A stretch of DNA of 64,000 bases from Actinoplanes lobatus. Lineage in GTDB: Bacteria > Actinomycetota > Actinomycetes > Mycobacteriales > Micromonosporaceae. The stretch's first letter is position 1. Each line of letters opens with the position of its first letter. The DNA lies in assembly GCF_014205215.1 (NCBI RefSeq), contig NZ_JACHNC010000001.1:3787001-3851000 (forward strand). Reading direction: 5' to 3'. The notes under the pieces were generated by a model that had not been told where the DNA came from, did no database searches, and saw only the letters and a list, made by a program, of their open reading frames with translations. Position numbers and translations under genes: made by a program. This document shows positions 1 to 8,384 of the stretch, piece after piece.

Positions 1-1482
1 GGGGCCACGCGGCACGCTGGGCTCGGTCTCGACATGGCCGTCGGACTCGGAGAAGACCTCGACGACGTCACCGTCGCGGAGGGGGGAGCTGAGGGGGGCG
101 AGACGTCCGTTGATGGTGGCGGCGAGGCACTGGTCGCCCTGTCGCGGGCCCAACTCGTACGCCAGGTCTACCGGGGTGGACTGACTGGGGAGTTCGTAGG
201 CGTTGCCGTGAGCGAAGACCGTGATCTGTCCCTCGGCGAGGTCACATCGGAGCGAGTCGAGGAACTGTGCCGCGTCCGTCGTGTCCTGTTGCCAGTCGAG
301 TACTCGTTTCAGCCAGGTCAGCTGGTCGGCGCCGGGTGGCTCGTCGGCCACCTTGGGATATCGGTAGCTGGTGGCGACGCCGTACTCCGAGTAGCGGTGC
401 ATGGTCTTGGTGCGGATCAGCACCTCGACCAGCTTGCCCTCCGGGCCCACCACGGTGGTGTGCAGAGATCGGTACAGGTTGTTCTTCGGCGAGGCGATGA
501 AGTCCTTGAACCGGCCGGCCACCGGTCGCCAGCGCCCGTGGACGGCGCCGAGAGCGGCGTAGCAGTCGGTGTCCGGGCCGTCCACCACCACGGCGATCCG
601 GGGAAGATCGAGGGGTACGGTGTGCCCGCCCGCGACCGTGTCCTTCCAGATCGAGTAGTAGTGCCGGGGACGCGGGGTCACCTCGGCGGTCACCCGGGAG
701 CGGCGCAGCGCGGACCGGGCGTGGTGCGAGACGTCGGTGAGGTAGTCGTCCCAGCCGGGGCGGTTCCTCACGTGCTCGTCGATGCGGGCGTACGCGTCCG
801 GCTCGAGGTGGAAGAGCACCACGTCGTCGAGGTCGCGCTTGAGGGCCTGGATGCCGAGCCGGTCGCAGAGCGGGACGAGCACGTCCAGCGTGGCCGTGGC
901 GATCCGGGCCCGGGAGGCGGTGGAGCGGGCGCCCAGCGTGCGCATGTTGTGCAACCGGTCGGCCAGTTTGATGATCAGGACCCGGACGTCCTTGCCGGCC
1001 GCGACGATCATCTTGCGGATCGTCTCGCCCTCGGCGGCCTTCCCGTAATACGCCTTGTCGAACTTGGTCACGCCGTCGACCAGGTGGGCCACCTCGGGGC
1101 CGAAGTCGCCCTGGAGCGCCTCCAGCGTGTAACTGGTGTCCTCCACCGTGTCGTGCAGCAGCGCGGCGACCAGGGTGGTGGTGTCCATGCCCAGCTCGGC
1201 GCAGATCTGCGCGACCGCCAGGGGATGAGTGATGTACGGATCGCCGCTCTTGCGGAACTGGCCGCGGTGCATGCTCTCCGCGATCGCGTAGCTGCGGCGC
1301 AGCACGGCGACGTCGGCGGAGGAATGGATGCTGCGGTGCGTGCGGGCCAGGGTCGCGACCGGATCGTCGTCGTCGCCCTGGAAGCTGAACAGCGAGCGCA
1401 GCCGCCGCGTGAAGGAGAGGTCCTGGGACGTGGTCGGCAGGGCATGACCGAAGGCGGCGCCGTGGCCGGCGTCGACGTCCAC
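1..1482 (-). CDS. rel: RelA/SpoT-family (p)ppGpp synthetase/hydrolase, C-terminus cut by window edge
   Basis: Stringent-response enzyme that makes and/or degrades (p)ppGpp in the cytoplasm. I translated 494 residues without a stop before the left edge. The N-terminal HD hydrolase domain shows LLHDTVEDT (about 109-117), the metal-binding HDxxED motif. The synthetase domain follows with RPRHYYSIWKD, GRFKDFIASPKNNLYRSLHT and VEVLIRTKTMH, and a TGS domain begins at ITVFAHGNAYELP. The RFKD sequence is the RxKD type of bifunctional enzymes. The start is GTG 1482, preceded by GGTGAGGGG, with an in-frame stop at 1513-1515; it leaves a short N-terminus. The gene is not beside secDF as the main actinobacterial rel usually is, so it may be a second Rel paralogue (inference). 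Domain calls are sure; activity balance is not. Confidence 0.88.
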   Translation of the reverse strand, partial: MDVDAGHGAAFGHALPTTSQDLSFTRRLRSLFSFQGDDDDPVATLARTHRSIHSSADVAVLRRSYAIAESMHRGQFRKSGDPYITHPLAVAQICAELGMDTTTLVAALLHDTVEDTSYTLEALQGDFGPEVAHLVDGVTKFDKAYYGKAAEGETIRKMIVAAGKDVRVLIIKLADRLHNMRTLGARSTASRARIATATLDVLVPLCDRLGIQALKRDLDDVVLFHLEPDAYARIDEHVRNRPGWDDYLTDVSHHARSALRRSRVTAEVTPRPRHYYSIWKDTVAGGHTVPLDLPRIAVVVDGPDTDCYAALGAVHGRWRPVAGRFKDFIASPKNNLYRSLHTTVVGPEGKLVEVLIRTKTMHRYSEYGVATSYRYPKVADEPPGADQLTWLKRVLDWQQDTTDAAQFLDSLRCDLAEGQITVFAHGNAYELPSQSTPVDLAYELGPRQGDQCLAATINGRLAPLSSPLRDGDVVEVFSESDGHVETEPSVPRGP

Positions 1483-1644
1483 CCGGACACCCCCTCACCG
1501 ATCGCCCGCGAATCAACTGATGCGCGGAGTCGCCTCGCGTTTCGCTGCCGCAAGAGAATCATCGGAAGGGTCCGCTCGCCAAGGCGCCGGCCCACAAATG
1601 TGACGAACTATTACCGGGATTCTTTTGCTTCAGTTGCGCGTGCC

Positions 1645-3444
1645 TTACAGCCTATGCGAGCGAGCGTCATCCGAACGGTCACTTACCGATAGGCGAACGG
1701 TTGAGTCTTGATGCGATGCGGCGGCTTCAGCCCTGGTGAGAAGGGCGGTGAAACGTGCGGCGCCACGAACCGGTGACACCCAGTCGCCCGAGGTTTCCAC
1801 CAAGCGGGTGTCCGGCCGCTCCAGCCATGCCAGGATCCGCTCACTCTCCTCGGCCGTCGCGGCCGGCGCCGGGCCCGGACCGGGCAGCACCGTCTCCGCC
1901 GTCAGCCTCGCCGCGTCCAGCGTCGGGCGGGGATGCTCGCGCGGCGGGGAGGTGGCCGCCGCCGCCAGCCGGCCGTGCCGGATCACCGAGATCTCCCAGC
2001 CGCCCCTGTCGTCCCGGCGGGCCGCCACGATCTCCTCCAGCCGGGTCAGCGCCTCCAGCCGCTGCATCCGCACCAGGGCCCGGAGCAGGGCGATCAGCCG
2101 GGACCGGACGACCGCGGCCTCCTCGTACCGTTGGCTGTCGGCGAGCGTGTCGATCCGGGCCAGGACGGCGTCCACCACCGGGCCCGGGTCGCCCGAGGTG
2201 GCGGTCCGGAAGGGCAGGGCGGCGCGGGCGTCGTACTCCTCCGGGGTGATTTCGTGCTCGCAGGGCGCCGGGCACCGGCCCAGCTCGGCCAGCGCGCAGG
2301 CCGGCGTCTTCGAGCGCAACGAGAGCGTGTGGGTGCACTGCCGCAGCGGCACCGCGTCGTAGACCCCGGCGGCGGCCAGCTCCGCCGTCCGCCGCGACGA
2401 GAACGGGCCCAGATAGGTGGCGCCGTCCTCGGTCAGCTTGCGGACCACGGACAGCCGTGGGTAGGCCTCGGCGGTCAGTTTCAGCCACACCACCCGCTCC
2501 GGGAACTTCGACCGGCGGTTGTACGGAGGCGCGTGCGCGGCGATCAACCGCAGCTCACGGACCTCCGCCTCGAGCGGGTGGGCGCACTCCACCGCCTCCA
2601 CCCGGACCGCCGCGGTGAGCATCTCGGAGATCCGCGCCCGCTTCTCGCCGGCCGTGAAATAGCTGCGCACCCGGGTGGCGATGTCCTTCGACGTGCCCAC
2701 GTAGAGAGGCCGGTCGTCGGCGGCCCGGAACAGGTAGACCCCCGGGACGTGCGGCAACCCGTCGGCCAGGTGCCGCTGCCGGCGCTGGGCCGGGGTGACC
2801 GCACGGGCGAACTCGACGGCGTCGCCCAGCGTGTGCACCTGGAAGCTGCCCAGCCGCTCGATCAGGCCGTGCAGCACGTCGACCGTGGCCTTCGCGTCGT
2901 CCAGCGCCCGGTGGTTCGGCTGCACCGTGGACCGGAAGAAGTGGGCCAGCGTGCCCAGCTTGCGGTTGGGCACCTCGTCGCGGGTCAGGGCGCGCCGGGC
3001 CAGGGCCGCGGTGTCCAGCACCCGTGGGTTCGGCCAGGGGTAGCCGTGCCGGGCGCAGGCGGCCTTGAGGAAACCCACGTCGTACGGCGCGTTGTGGGCG
3101 ACCAGGACCGCCCCGCGCAGGAATTCCAGCAGCGACGGCAGCACCGTCTCGATCGGCGGCGCCGGCCGCAGCATCGCCTCGGTGATGCCGGTCAGGACGG
3201 TGATGAACGGCGGCAGCGCCTCACCCGGGTTGACCAGCGTCGCGAACTCGCCCAGGCGCTCACCGGCACGCACCTTGACCGCGCCGATCTCGGTGATCCC
3301 GGCGCCGTCCGGAGCACCGCCGGTGGTCTCCAGGTCGAGCACCACGAAAGTGGTGTCCGCCAGGGACAGCGCCGCCGGATCCACCGACCCGTCAGCGGAC
3401 AGCAGCGTGTCCAGAGTGCCCTGCACGTACGCCGGTTGTGTCAC
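1645..3444 (-). CDS. DEDDh 3'-5' exonuclease fused to UvrC-like GIY-YIG module
   Basis: About 599 residues. The N-terminal third is a DnaQ-type proofreading exonuclease with FVVLDLETTGG (ExoI), VLVAHNAPYDVGFL (ExoII) and HRALDDAKAT (ExoIII, DEDDh His). The middle is a UvrC-like GIY-YIG domain (GVYLFR...PLYVGTSKD) with the Cys cluster GRCPAPCEHE. The UvrC RNase-H-like endonuclease and HhH half is absent. This fusion is a conserved actinobacterial family (the Mycobacterium tuberculosis relative is Rv2191, from memory), probably acting in DNA repair. I prefer GTG 3444 (product begins VTQPAYVQGTLD, as in relatives); an in-frame ATG at 3504 would add 20 residues that look non-native. The exact start is uncertain. 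Confidence 0.9.
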   Translation of the reverse strand: MTQPAYVQGTLDTLLSADGSVDPAALSLADTTFVVLDLETTGGAPDGAGITEIGAVKVRAGERLGEFATLVNPGEALPPFITVLTGITEAMLRPAPPIETVLPSLLEFLRGAVLVAHNAPYDVGFLKAACARHGYPWPNPRVLDTAALARRALTRDEVPNRKLGTLAHFFRSTVQPNHRALDDAKATVDVLHGLIERLGSFQVHTLGDAVEFARAVTPAQRRQRHLADGLPHVPGVYLFRAADDRPLYVGTSKDIATRVRSYFTAGEKRARISEMLTAAVRVEAVECAHPLEAEVRELRLIAAHAPPYNRRSKFPERVVWLKLTAEAYPRLSVVRKLTEDGATYLGPFSSRRTAELAAAGVYDAVPLRQCTHTLSLRSKTPACALAELGRCPAPCEHEITPEEYDARAALPFRTATSGDPGPVVDAVLARIDTLADSQRYEEAAVVRSRLIALLRALVRMQRLEALTRLEEIVAARRDDRGGWEISVIRHGRLAAAATSPPREHPRPTLDAARLTAETVLPGPGPAPAATAEESERILAWLERPDTRLVETSGDWVSPVRGAARFTALLTRAEAAASHQDSTVRLSVSDRSDDARSHRL

Positions 3445-3550
3445 GGGCCGGAACTTTAAAGCTCGGGTACGACATAAACCGGGGCCGGGGTGAGAAAAGA
3501 TCACCTGCTCCGCTGGGCCAATAGGTCGTGAGCGGTGTGAGAATGGGTGG

Positions 3551-4921
3551 ATGTCCGTGCTGTTCGACCCCGACGACCGCCCCGAGGAGGAGGCGGCGCC
3601 GGAGGCTGCGGACTACGCCCCCGAGCCGGTCCTGCCCGAGGCGGTCCGCCAGCGGATCACCGCCCTGGCCGCCGCCGCACTGCCCGGTCTGCCCCCCGAC
3701 GAGATGCCGGTGCCGCTGCGCCGGGTGGCCCGCTTCGCACCCAACCGCAGAGCCCGCCTCGGCGGCCGCGACATCGCCGCCCAACTGGTCTCCGACCCGG
3801 TCTTCCGGCAGCGCATCGGCGGCCGGATCATGGCCGAGGCCGGTGACCTCGGCACCGCCGTGACCAGCGGCGTCGCACCGGCGGCGGCCGATCCGGTCGA
3901 GGTGGCGGCACTGGCCTACCTGGCCCGCCCCGAGGGCTGGCGGGAGCTGATCGGCGCGGCCGGCGACGCCGTCCGGGCCGAGGCGGACAGCGCCGCGGTG
4001 GCCGCCCAGGTGCGTGCCGCCGAGCAGCGCGCCACCCGCGCCGAGCACGACCGGGCGGTCGCCCGGGTCGAGGCCGAGAAGCTGCGCGACGAGCTGGCCC
4101 GGGTCCGCGAGGAGCTGAACCAGCTGCGCGAGGAGTCGCGGGGCACGGCCAAGGCGCTGCGGGAGGCGCAGGCCGCGCAGAAGCGCGCCGGCGACCTGCT
4201 CGCCACCGAGAAGGGCCGGGCCGCGCGGGTCGCCCTCGATCACGAGGCGGAGCTGCGCCGGATGCGCTCCCGCCTCGCCGACGCCGAAGCCACCGCGGCC
4301 ACCGGCAAGCAGGCCGCCAAGGACGCGCGGTCGGTCGACGACGCCCGCCTCTGGCTGCTGCTCGAGACGATCGGCCAGGCCGCCACCGGCCTGCGGCGGG
4401 AGCTGGCCCTCGGCCCGGCCGGCAAGTTGCCCGCCGACTTCGTGGCCGAGCTCTCCGCCGACCGCCCGGGCGCGCCCGAGCGGTCCCGCGCCCGCGCCCA
4501 GGACACCGACGACCCGGGCCGCCTCGACCAGCTGCTCGCCCTGCCCCGGGCGCACCTGGTCGTCGACGGTTACAACGTCACCAAGCGCGGCTTCGCCGAC
4601 ATGTCACTCGAACAGCAGCGCAAACGCCTGATCACCGGTCTCGGCGGGATAGCCGCGCAGACCGGCGACGAGGTCACCGTCGTCTTCGACGGGGCCGAGC
4701 GGGTGCACGGTCTGCCGCCCGCGCCGCGCGGTGTGCGGGTGCTCTTCTCCCGCAAGGGCACCACCGCCGACGAGCTGATCCGCCAGCTGGTCCGGGCCGA
4801 GCCGCCGGGCCGCCCGGTCGTGGTGGTCTCCTCCGACCGGGAGGTGGCCGACGGGGTGCGGCGGCACGGCGCCTACCCGATGGGCGCCGATTCGTTGCTG
4901 CGCCGGCTGTCGCGCTCGTAA
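3551..4921 (+). CDS. NYN/YacP-type RNase domain protein with coiled-coil middle
   Basis: 456 residues. The C-terminal ~150 residues match the NYN (YacP/Rae1, PIN-like) nuclease fold: LVVDGYNVTK carries the first acidic residue, VTVVFDGAE the second, and VVVVSSDREVADG the third. The centre (about 140-270) is a long Glu/Arg/Ala heptad-like stretch predicted as coiled coil. The N-terminal domain has PNRRARLGG. It is divergent from the DEDDh exonuclease (about 100 bp apart), a pairing that recurs in actinobacteria. A role in RNA turnover or quality control is inferred from the YacP family; no substrate can be read from sequence. Start ATG 3551. Confidence 0.85.
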   Translation: MSVLFDPDDRPEEEAAPEAADYAPEPVLPEAVRQRITALAAAALPGLPPDEMPVPLRRVARFAPNRRARLGGRDIAAQLVSDPVFRQRIGGRIMAEAGDLGTAVTSGVAPAAADPVEVAALAYLARPEGWRELIGAAGDAVRAEADSAAVAAQVRAAEQRATRAEHDRAVARVEAEKLRDELARVREELNQLREESRGTAKALREAQAAQKRAGDLLATEKGRAARVALDHEAELRRMRSRLADAEATAATGKQAAKDARSVDDARLWLLLETIGQAATGLRRELALGPAGKLPADFVAELSADRPGAPERSRARAQDTDDPGRLDQLLALPRAHLVVDGYNVTKRGFADMSLEQQRKRLITGLGGIAAQTGDEVTVVFDGAERVHGLPPAPRGVRVLFSRKGTTADELIRQLVRAEPPGRPVVVVSSDREVADGVRRHGAYPMGADSLLRRLSRS

Positions 4922-5006
4922 AACTGTCATACCCCTCGCTTAGCGTGACTGTCACCGATGGTGGCGGTCCGCTGGCGGGCCGTCTCTCCCCATGGAGGGA
5001 AGGGTC

Positions 5007-5228
5007 ATGATCATCGATTGCGGGCGCTGCGCCGAGCGGACCGTCGACTGCGACGGCTGCCTGGTCAGCGTGCTGATGGACACCCCTGACGGGATCGCCG
5101 ACCTGACGCCGGGCGAGTTGCGGGCGATCGAGACGTTCGAGCTGGCCGGATTCGAGGTGGAGCTGTTGCGGACACCACCCCCGCCGGTCGTGGTGCGGTT
5201 GCTCCCGCACGGCCGTGACGTGGCGTGA
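5007..5228 (+). CDS. small Cys-containing hypothetical protein
   Basis: 73 residues starting MIIDCGRCAERTVDCDGCLV. The two Cys pairs (CGRC and CDGC) nine residues apart suggest a compact zinc-binding knuckle. The start is ATG 5007 behind a strong GGAGGGAAGGG ribosome site at 4994-5004; an upstream in-frame ATG at 4992 lies in or before that site and is unlikely. It lies between the NYN nuclease and the M48 protease, same strand as both. I do not recognise a named family; small proteins of this look occur in Micromonosporaceae. Function unknown. Confidence 0.65.
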   Translation: MIIDCGRCAERTVDCDGCLVSVLMDTPDGIADLTPGELRAIETFELAGFEVELLRTPPPPVVVRLLPHGRDVA

Positions 5229-5320
5229 TCATGACGGGAGGGCGGCCGGATCGTGCCGACCTCTCTAGGATGGGCGATCACACGTGCCGCATCGCGCGTT
5301 GGTCGAGGCTGGGGGAGCAG

Positions 5321-6589
5321 GTGAGCGGTGAGATGACACCCCGGCTCTGGGCGGGCGGCGCCCTGATCGTGCTGCTGGTTGCCCTGATCGGGTTCGCCGC
5401 CGTGGCCGTGCCCTGGCACCGTGCCCCGGCCCCGCGCGCCGACCAGCTCGCCGCCCTCGGCCAGTTCCCGGCCGACCAGGTGGCCCGCTCCCGCGCCTTC
5501 CACGCCGAACTGCGCCCGCTGTCGTATGCGGGGATGCTCCTCGGCCTGCTGATCGCCCTCGCCCTCGGCCTCACCCCGCTCGGCGCCCGGCTGGTCGAGC
5601 TGGCCGGCCGGCCGTTCGGTGACCACTGGCTGGCCCGGGCCGTGCTCGGCGGGCTCGCCGTGGTGTTCGTCGCCGAGCTGGTCACCCTGCCGCTGGCGAT
5701 CTGGCGGCACACCATTGTGGTGCGCTACGGCATCTCCACCCAGACCTGGGGCGGCTGGGCGGTCGACCTGCTCAAGTCGTTCGGGGTCGGCGCGGTCCTC
5801 GGCGGGGTGGTGCTGGCCGCCTTCTTCACCGTCACCCACTTCGCGCCGCGCTGGTGGTGGGCGTTCGGGGCGGCCGGAGCGGCCGGGCTCGTGGTGCTGC
5901 TCTCCTTCGTGCTCCCGGTGGTGGTCGAGCCGAGCTTCAACCGGTTCACCCCGATGGCGGACGGCCCGTTGCGGAGCGAGCTGCTCGCCCTCGCCGAACG
6001 CGACGGCGTCCCGGTGAAGGACGTCCTGGTGGCGGATGCCTCCCGCCGCACCCGCGCGGTGAACGCCTACGTCTCCGGGCTCGGCCCGACCCGCCGGATC
6101 GTCGTCTACGACACCATGCTGACCGAGGCCACGCCCGGCGAGGTGGTCTCGGTGACCGCGCACGAGCTGGGCCATGCCAAGGACAACGACGTGCTCACCG
6201 GCACGATCATGGGCGCGCTCGGGTCCGCCCTCGCGGTGATCGTCCTCTACCTGCTCGGCTCGTGGACCGGGCTGCTGCGCCTGGCCGGGGTGGAGTCGAT
6301 CGCCGAGCCCCGGGCGATCGCCCTGCTCCTGGCCGTCACCACGGTCGCCGGCCTGGTCGCCGGCCCGGCCCAGTCGTTCGTCTCCCGCCGGGTCGAGGCC
6401 CGTGCCGACAGCCACGCGCTCGAGCTGACCGGCGACCCGGCTACCTTCGAGGCGATGCAACGCCGCCTCGGCACCGTCAACCTCGCCGATCCTGATCCAC
6501 CGTCCTGGGAGCACGCCATGTTCGCCTCGCACCCGTCCACCGTGCAGCGCATGGCCGCCGCCCGCGCCTGGGCCCAGGGCGCCCGCTGA
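5321..6589 (+). CDS. M48 family (Ste24/HtpX-like) membrane zinc metalloprotease
   Basis: About 422 residues with a multi-pass membrane layout: a first TM just after the start (GGALIVLLVALIGFAAVAV), four or more further segments, then the catalytic region. The zinc motif HELGH (about 281-285, in TAHELGHAKDN) and the third ligand in VEARADSHALEL are present, so it should be active. Architecture resembles Ste24/CAAX protease 1 rather than short HtpX. It probably degrades or trims membrane proteins; a prenyl substrate is unlikely in bacteria. Start GTG 5321 follows GGGGGAG closely (3 nt); ATG 5333 is an alternative. Its TGA overlaps the pimB ATG (TGATG), indicating co-translation. Confidence 0.87.
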   Translation: MSGEMTPRLWAGGALIVLLVALIGFAAVAVPWHRAPAPRADQLAALGQFPADQVARSRAFHAELRPLSYAGMLLGLLIALALGLTPLGARLVELAGRPFGDHWLARAVLGGLAVVFVAELVTLPLAIWRHTIVVRYGISTQTWGGWAVDLLKSFGVGAVLGGVVLAAFFTVTHFAPRWWWAFGAAGAAGLVVLLSFVLPVVVEPSFNRFTPMADGPLRSELLALAERDGVPVKDVLVADASRRTRAVNAYVSGLGPTRRIVVYDTMLTEATPGEVVSVTAHELGHAKDNDVLTGTIMGALGSALAVIVLYLLGSWTGLLRLAGVESIAEPRAIALLLAVTTVAGLVAGPAQSFVSRRVEARADSHALELTGDPATFEAMQRRLGTVNLADPDPPSWEHAMFASHPSTVQRMAAARAWAQGAR

Positions 6590-7713
6590 TGCGCACGCTC
6601 CTGGTCACCAACGACTTCCCGCCCCGGCCCGGCGGGATCCAGCAGTTCGTGCACAACCTGGCGGTCCGGCAGCCGGCCGGGTCGATCGTGGTCTACTCGT
6701 CCACCTGGCGCGGGGCCGCGGCGTTCGACGCCGAGCAGCCGTTCGAGGTGGTCCGCGAGGACACCGGCATCCTGCTGCCCACCCCGTCGGTGGCCCGCCG
6801 GGCGGCCGGGCTGGCCCGCGCGCACGGCTGCGACCGCGTCCTGTTCGGGGCGGCCGCGCCGCTCGGCCTGCTCGCCCACGGCCTGCGCCGCGACGCGGGC
6901 GTCGAGCGGGCGGTCGGCATCACCCACGGGCACGAGATCGGCTGGGCGGCCCTGCCCGGCGCCCGCGGCCTGCTACGCCGCATCGCCCGGGGCAACGACG
7001 TGATCACCTACCTGGGGGATTATCAGCGCACCCGCCTCGACCGGGCACTGCACGGCCTCACCGAGCTGCGTCGCCTCGCCCCCGGTGTGGATGTGGAGAA
7101 GTTCCATCCCGGTGTGGACGGCGAGGCCGTCCGCAAGCGGCACGGGCTGACCGGCCGCCCGGTGGTGGTCTGCGTCTCCCGGCTCGTCCCGCGCAAGGGC
7201 CAGGACATGCTGATCCGCGCCCTCCCGGAGATTCGCCGCCGGGTGCCGGGCGCCGCGCTGCTGCTGGTCAGCGGCGGTCCGTACCGCAAGACGCTGGAGC
7301 GGCTGGCCCGGGAGAACGACGTCGAGGCCGACGTGGTGTTCACCGGCTCGGTCCCGTGGGCCGAGCTGCCCGACCACTACGCGGCCGGCGACGTCTACGC
7401 CATGCCCTGCCGGACCCGGGCCGCCGGTCTCGACGTGGAGGGCCTCGGCATCGTCTACCTGGAGGCCTCCGCCACCGGCCTGCCGGTCGTCGGCGGCGAC
7501 TCGGGCGGCGCCCCCGACGCGGTCCGCGAGGGCGAGACCGGCTACGTGGTCGGCGGCACCGACGTCCCGGCCATCGCGGCCCGGGTCGCCGAGCTGCTCG
7601 GCGACCCGGTGCGGGCGAAGGCGATGGGCGAGGCCGGCCGGGCCTGGGTGGAGCGCGAGTGGCGCTGGGAGAAGCAGGCCGCCCGCCTCACCACCCTGCT
7701 CACCGGCCCCTAG
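6589..7713 (+). CDS. pimB: GDP-mannose-dependent phosphatidylinositol mannosyltransferase PimB-type (GT4)
   Basis: 374-residue GT-B glycosyltransferase of family GT4. Visible are the N-terminal NDFPPRPGGIQQF loop, the donor-site segment VCVSRLVPRKGQDMLIRAL and the EX7E-type region EGLGIVYLEASATGLPVVGG. It resembles mycobacterial PimB' (Rv2188c), which adds the second mannose to PIM1 at the inner membrane face. Length and lack of signal peptide fit. ATG 6589 overlaps the stop of the M48 gene. Its TAG shares the tetramer CTAG at 7710-7713 with the convergent DUF4240 stop. Membership in the pimB-plsC-aroG-pknL conserved block supports the call; the acceptor is inferred. Confidence 0.85.
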   Translation: MRTLLVTNDFPPRPGGIQQFVHNLAVRQPAGSIVVYSSTWRGAAAFDAEQPFEVVREDTGILLPTPSVARRAAGLARAHGCDRVLFGAAAPLGLLAHGLRRDAGVERAVGITHGHEIGWAALPGARGLLRRIARGNDVITYLGDYQRTRLDRALHGLTELRRLAPGVDVEKFHPGVDGEAVRKRHGLTGRPVVVCVSRLVPRKGQDMLIRALPEIRRRVPGAALLLVSGGPYRKTLERLARENDVEADVVFTGSVPWAELPDHYAAGDVYAMPCRTRAAGLDVEGLGIVYLEASATGLPVVGGDSGGAPDAVREGETGYVVGGTDVPAIAARVAELLGDPVRAKAMGEAGRAWVEREWRWEKQAARLTTLLTGP

Positions 7714-8243
7714 GCCCAGCCCGCCGGGTTGCTGAAGGACTCCCGGGTCACGCCCGATCCGGTGACCGGCCACGTGCCGAAACGCTCCTCGTGCAGGTGG
7801 GCGAAGAGGTAGACGATCGACTCGCACTCGGCGTCCTCGACGGCCAGGCCCGGGTTCGCCCGGACCGCCTCGTAGAACTCCCGGCCGGCGGCGACGATGA
7901 AGCCACGCGCGTAGAGGAAACCGTCGTCGGATCCGTCGGCCACCTCGTGGATGTCCCGGCGGTCGATGTCGAAAAGCTTGCGCTCCATGACGCGGTCCAG
8001 GCCGGTGAGTTCGCCGCTGCTCAGATCGGCGCTGAGTACCCGGAGACGGTCCAGGAAGGGGTTCAGCCAGGGATCCAGGGCGTAGAGCCAGTCCGGGAAG
8101 GTGCGCGGTTCCCGCTGGATCAGCCGCTGCCGGACGGCGGCCGGTTCGTCGCCGAGTTCCGCCCAGGCGGCTTCGAGGAGATCCCAGAACCGGGCCTCGT
8201 CGGCGGGCGACGGCAGGACCGCCCCCGAAGTGTCGGTGGTCAT
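7710..8243 (-). CDS. DUF4240 domain protein
   Basis: 177 residues. The N-terminal ~130 residues (FWDLLEAAW ... DDGFLYARGFIVAAGREFYEA) match DUF4240, a family of unknown function common in actinobacteria and sometimes near polymorphic toxin/immunity loci. Rich in acidic and aromatic residues, no signal peptide, no TM, so cytosolic. It stands alone: convergent with pimB (4-bp stop overlap) and divergent from the ABC transporter. No function can be stated. Confidence 0.75.
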   Translation of the reverse strand: MTTDTSGAVLPSPADEARFWDLLEAAWAELGDEPAAVRQRLIQREPRTFPDWLYALDPWLNPFLDRLRVLSADLSSGELTGLDRVMERKLFDIDRRDIHEVADGSDDGFLYARGFIVAAGREFYEAVRANPGLAVEDAECESIVYLFAHLHEERFGTWPVTGSGVTRESFSNPAGWA

Positions 8244-8384
8244 GACCGGAACGTATCAATACACGCGACCGTCCATCGCGGACCATTCGGGCGTGAGTGA
8301 ATGCGGAATCCCGGAGAAGCCGGTGGACGATGCCCGGCCGCCCGGCGTAGGAACGAGGTGGAGTCCTACCTCGATGGAGGCTTG

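Noticed and set aside
1933..3459. 508-codon open frame on the plus strand opposite the DEDDh exonuclease
   Set aside because: Arg/Gly/Val-rich composition with no motif; it is the GC-bias shadow of the exonuclease gene. Many similar long frames across the window were dismissed on the same ground.
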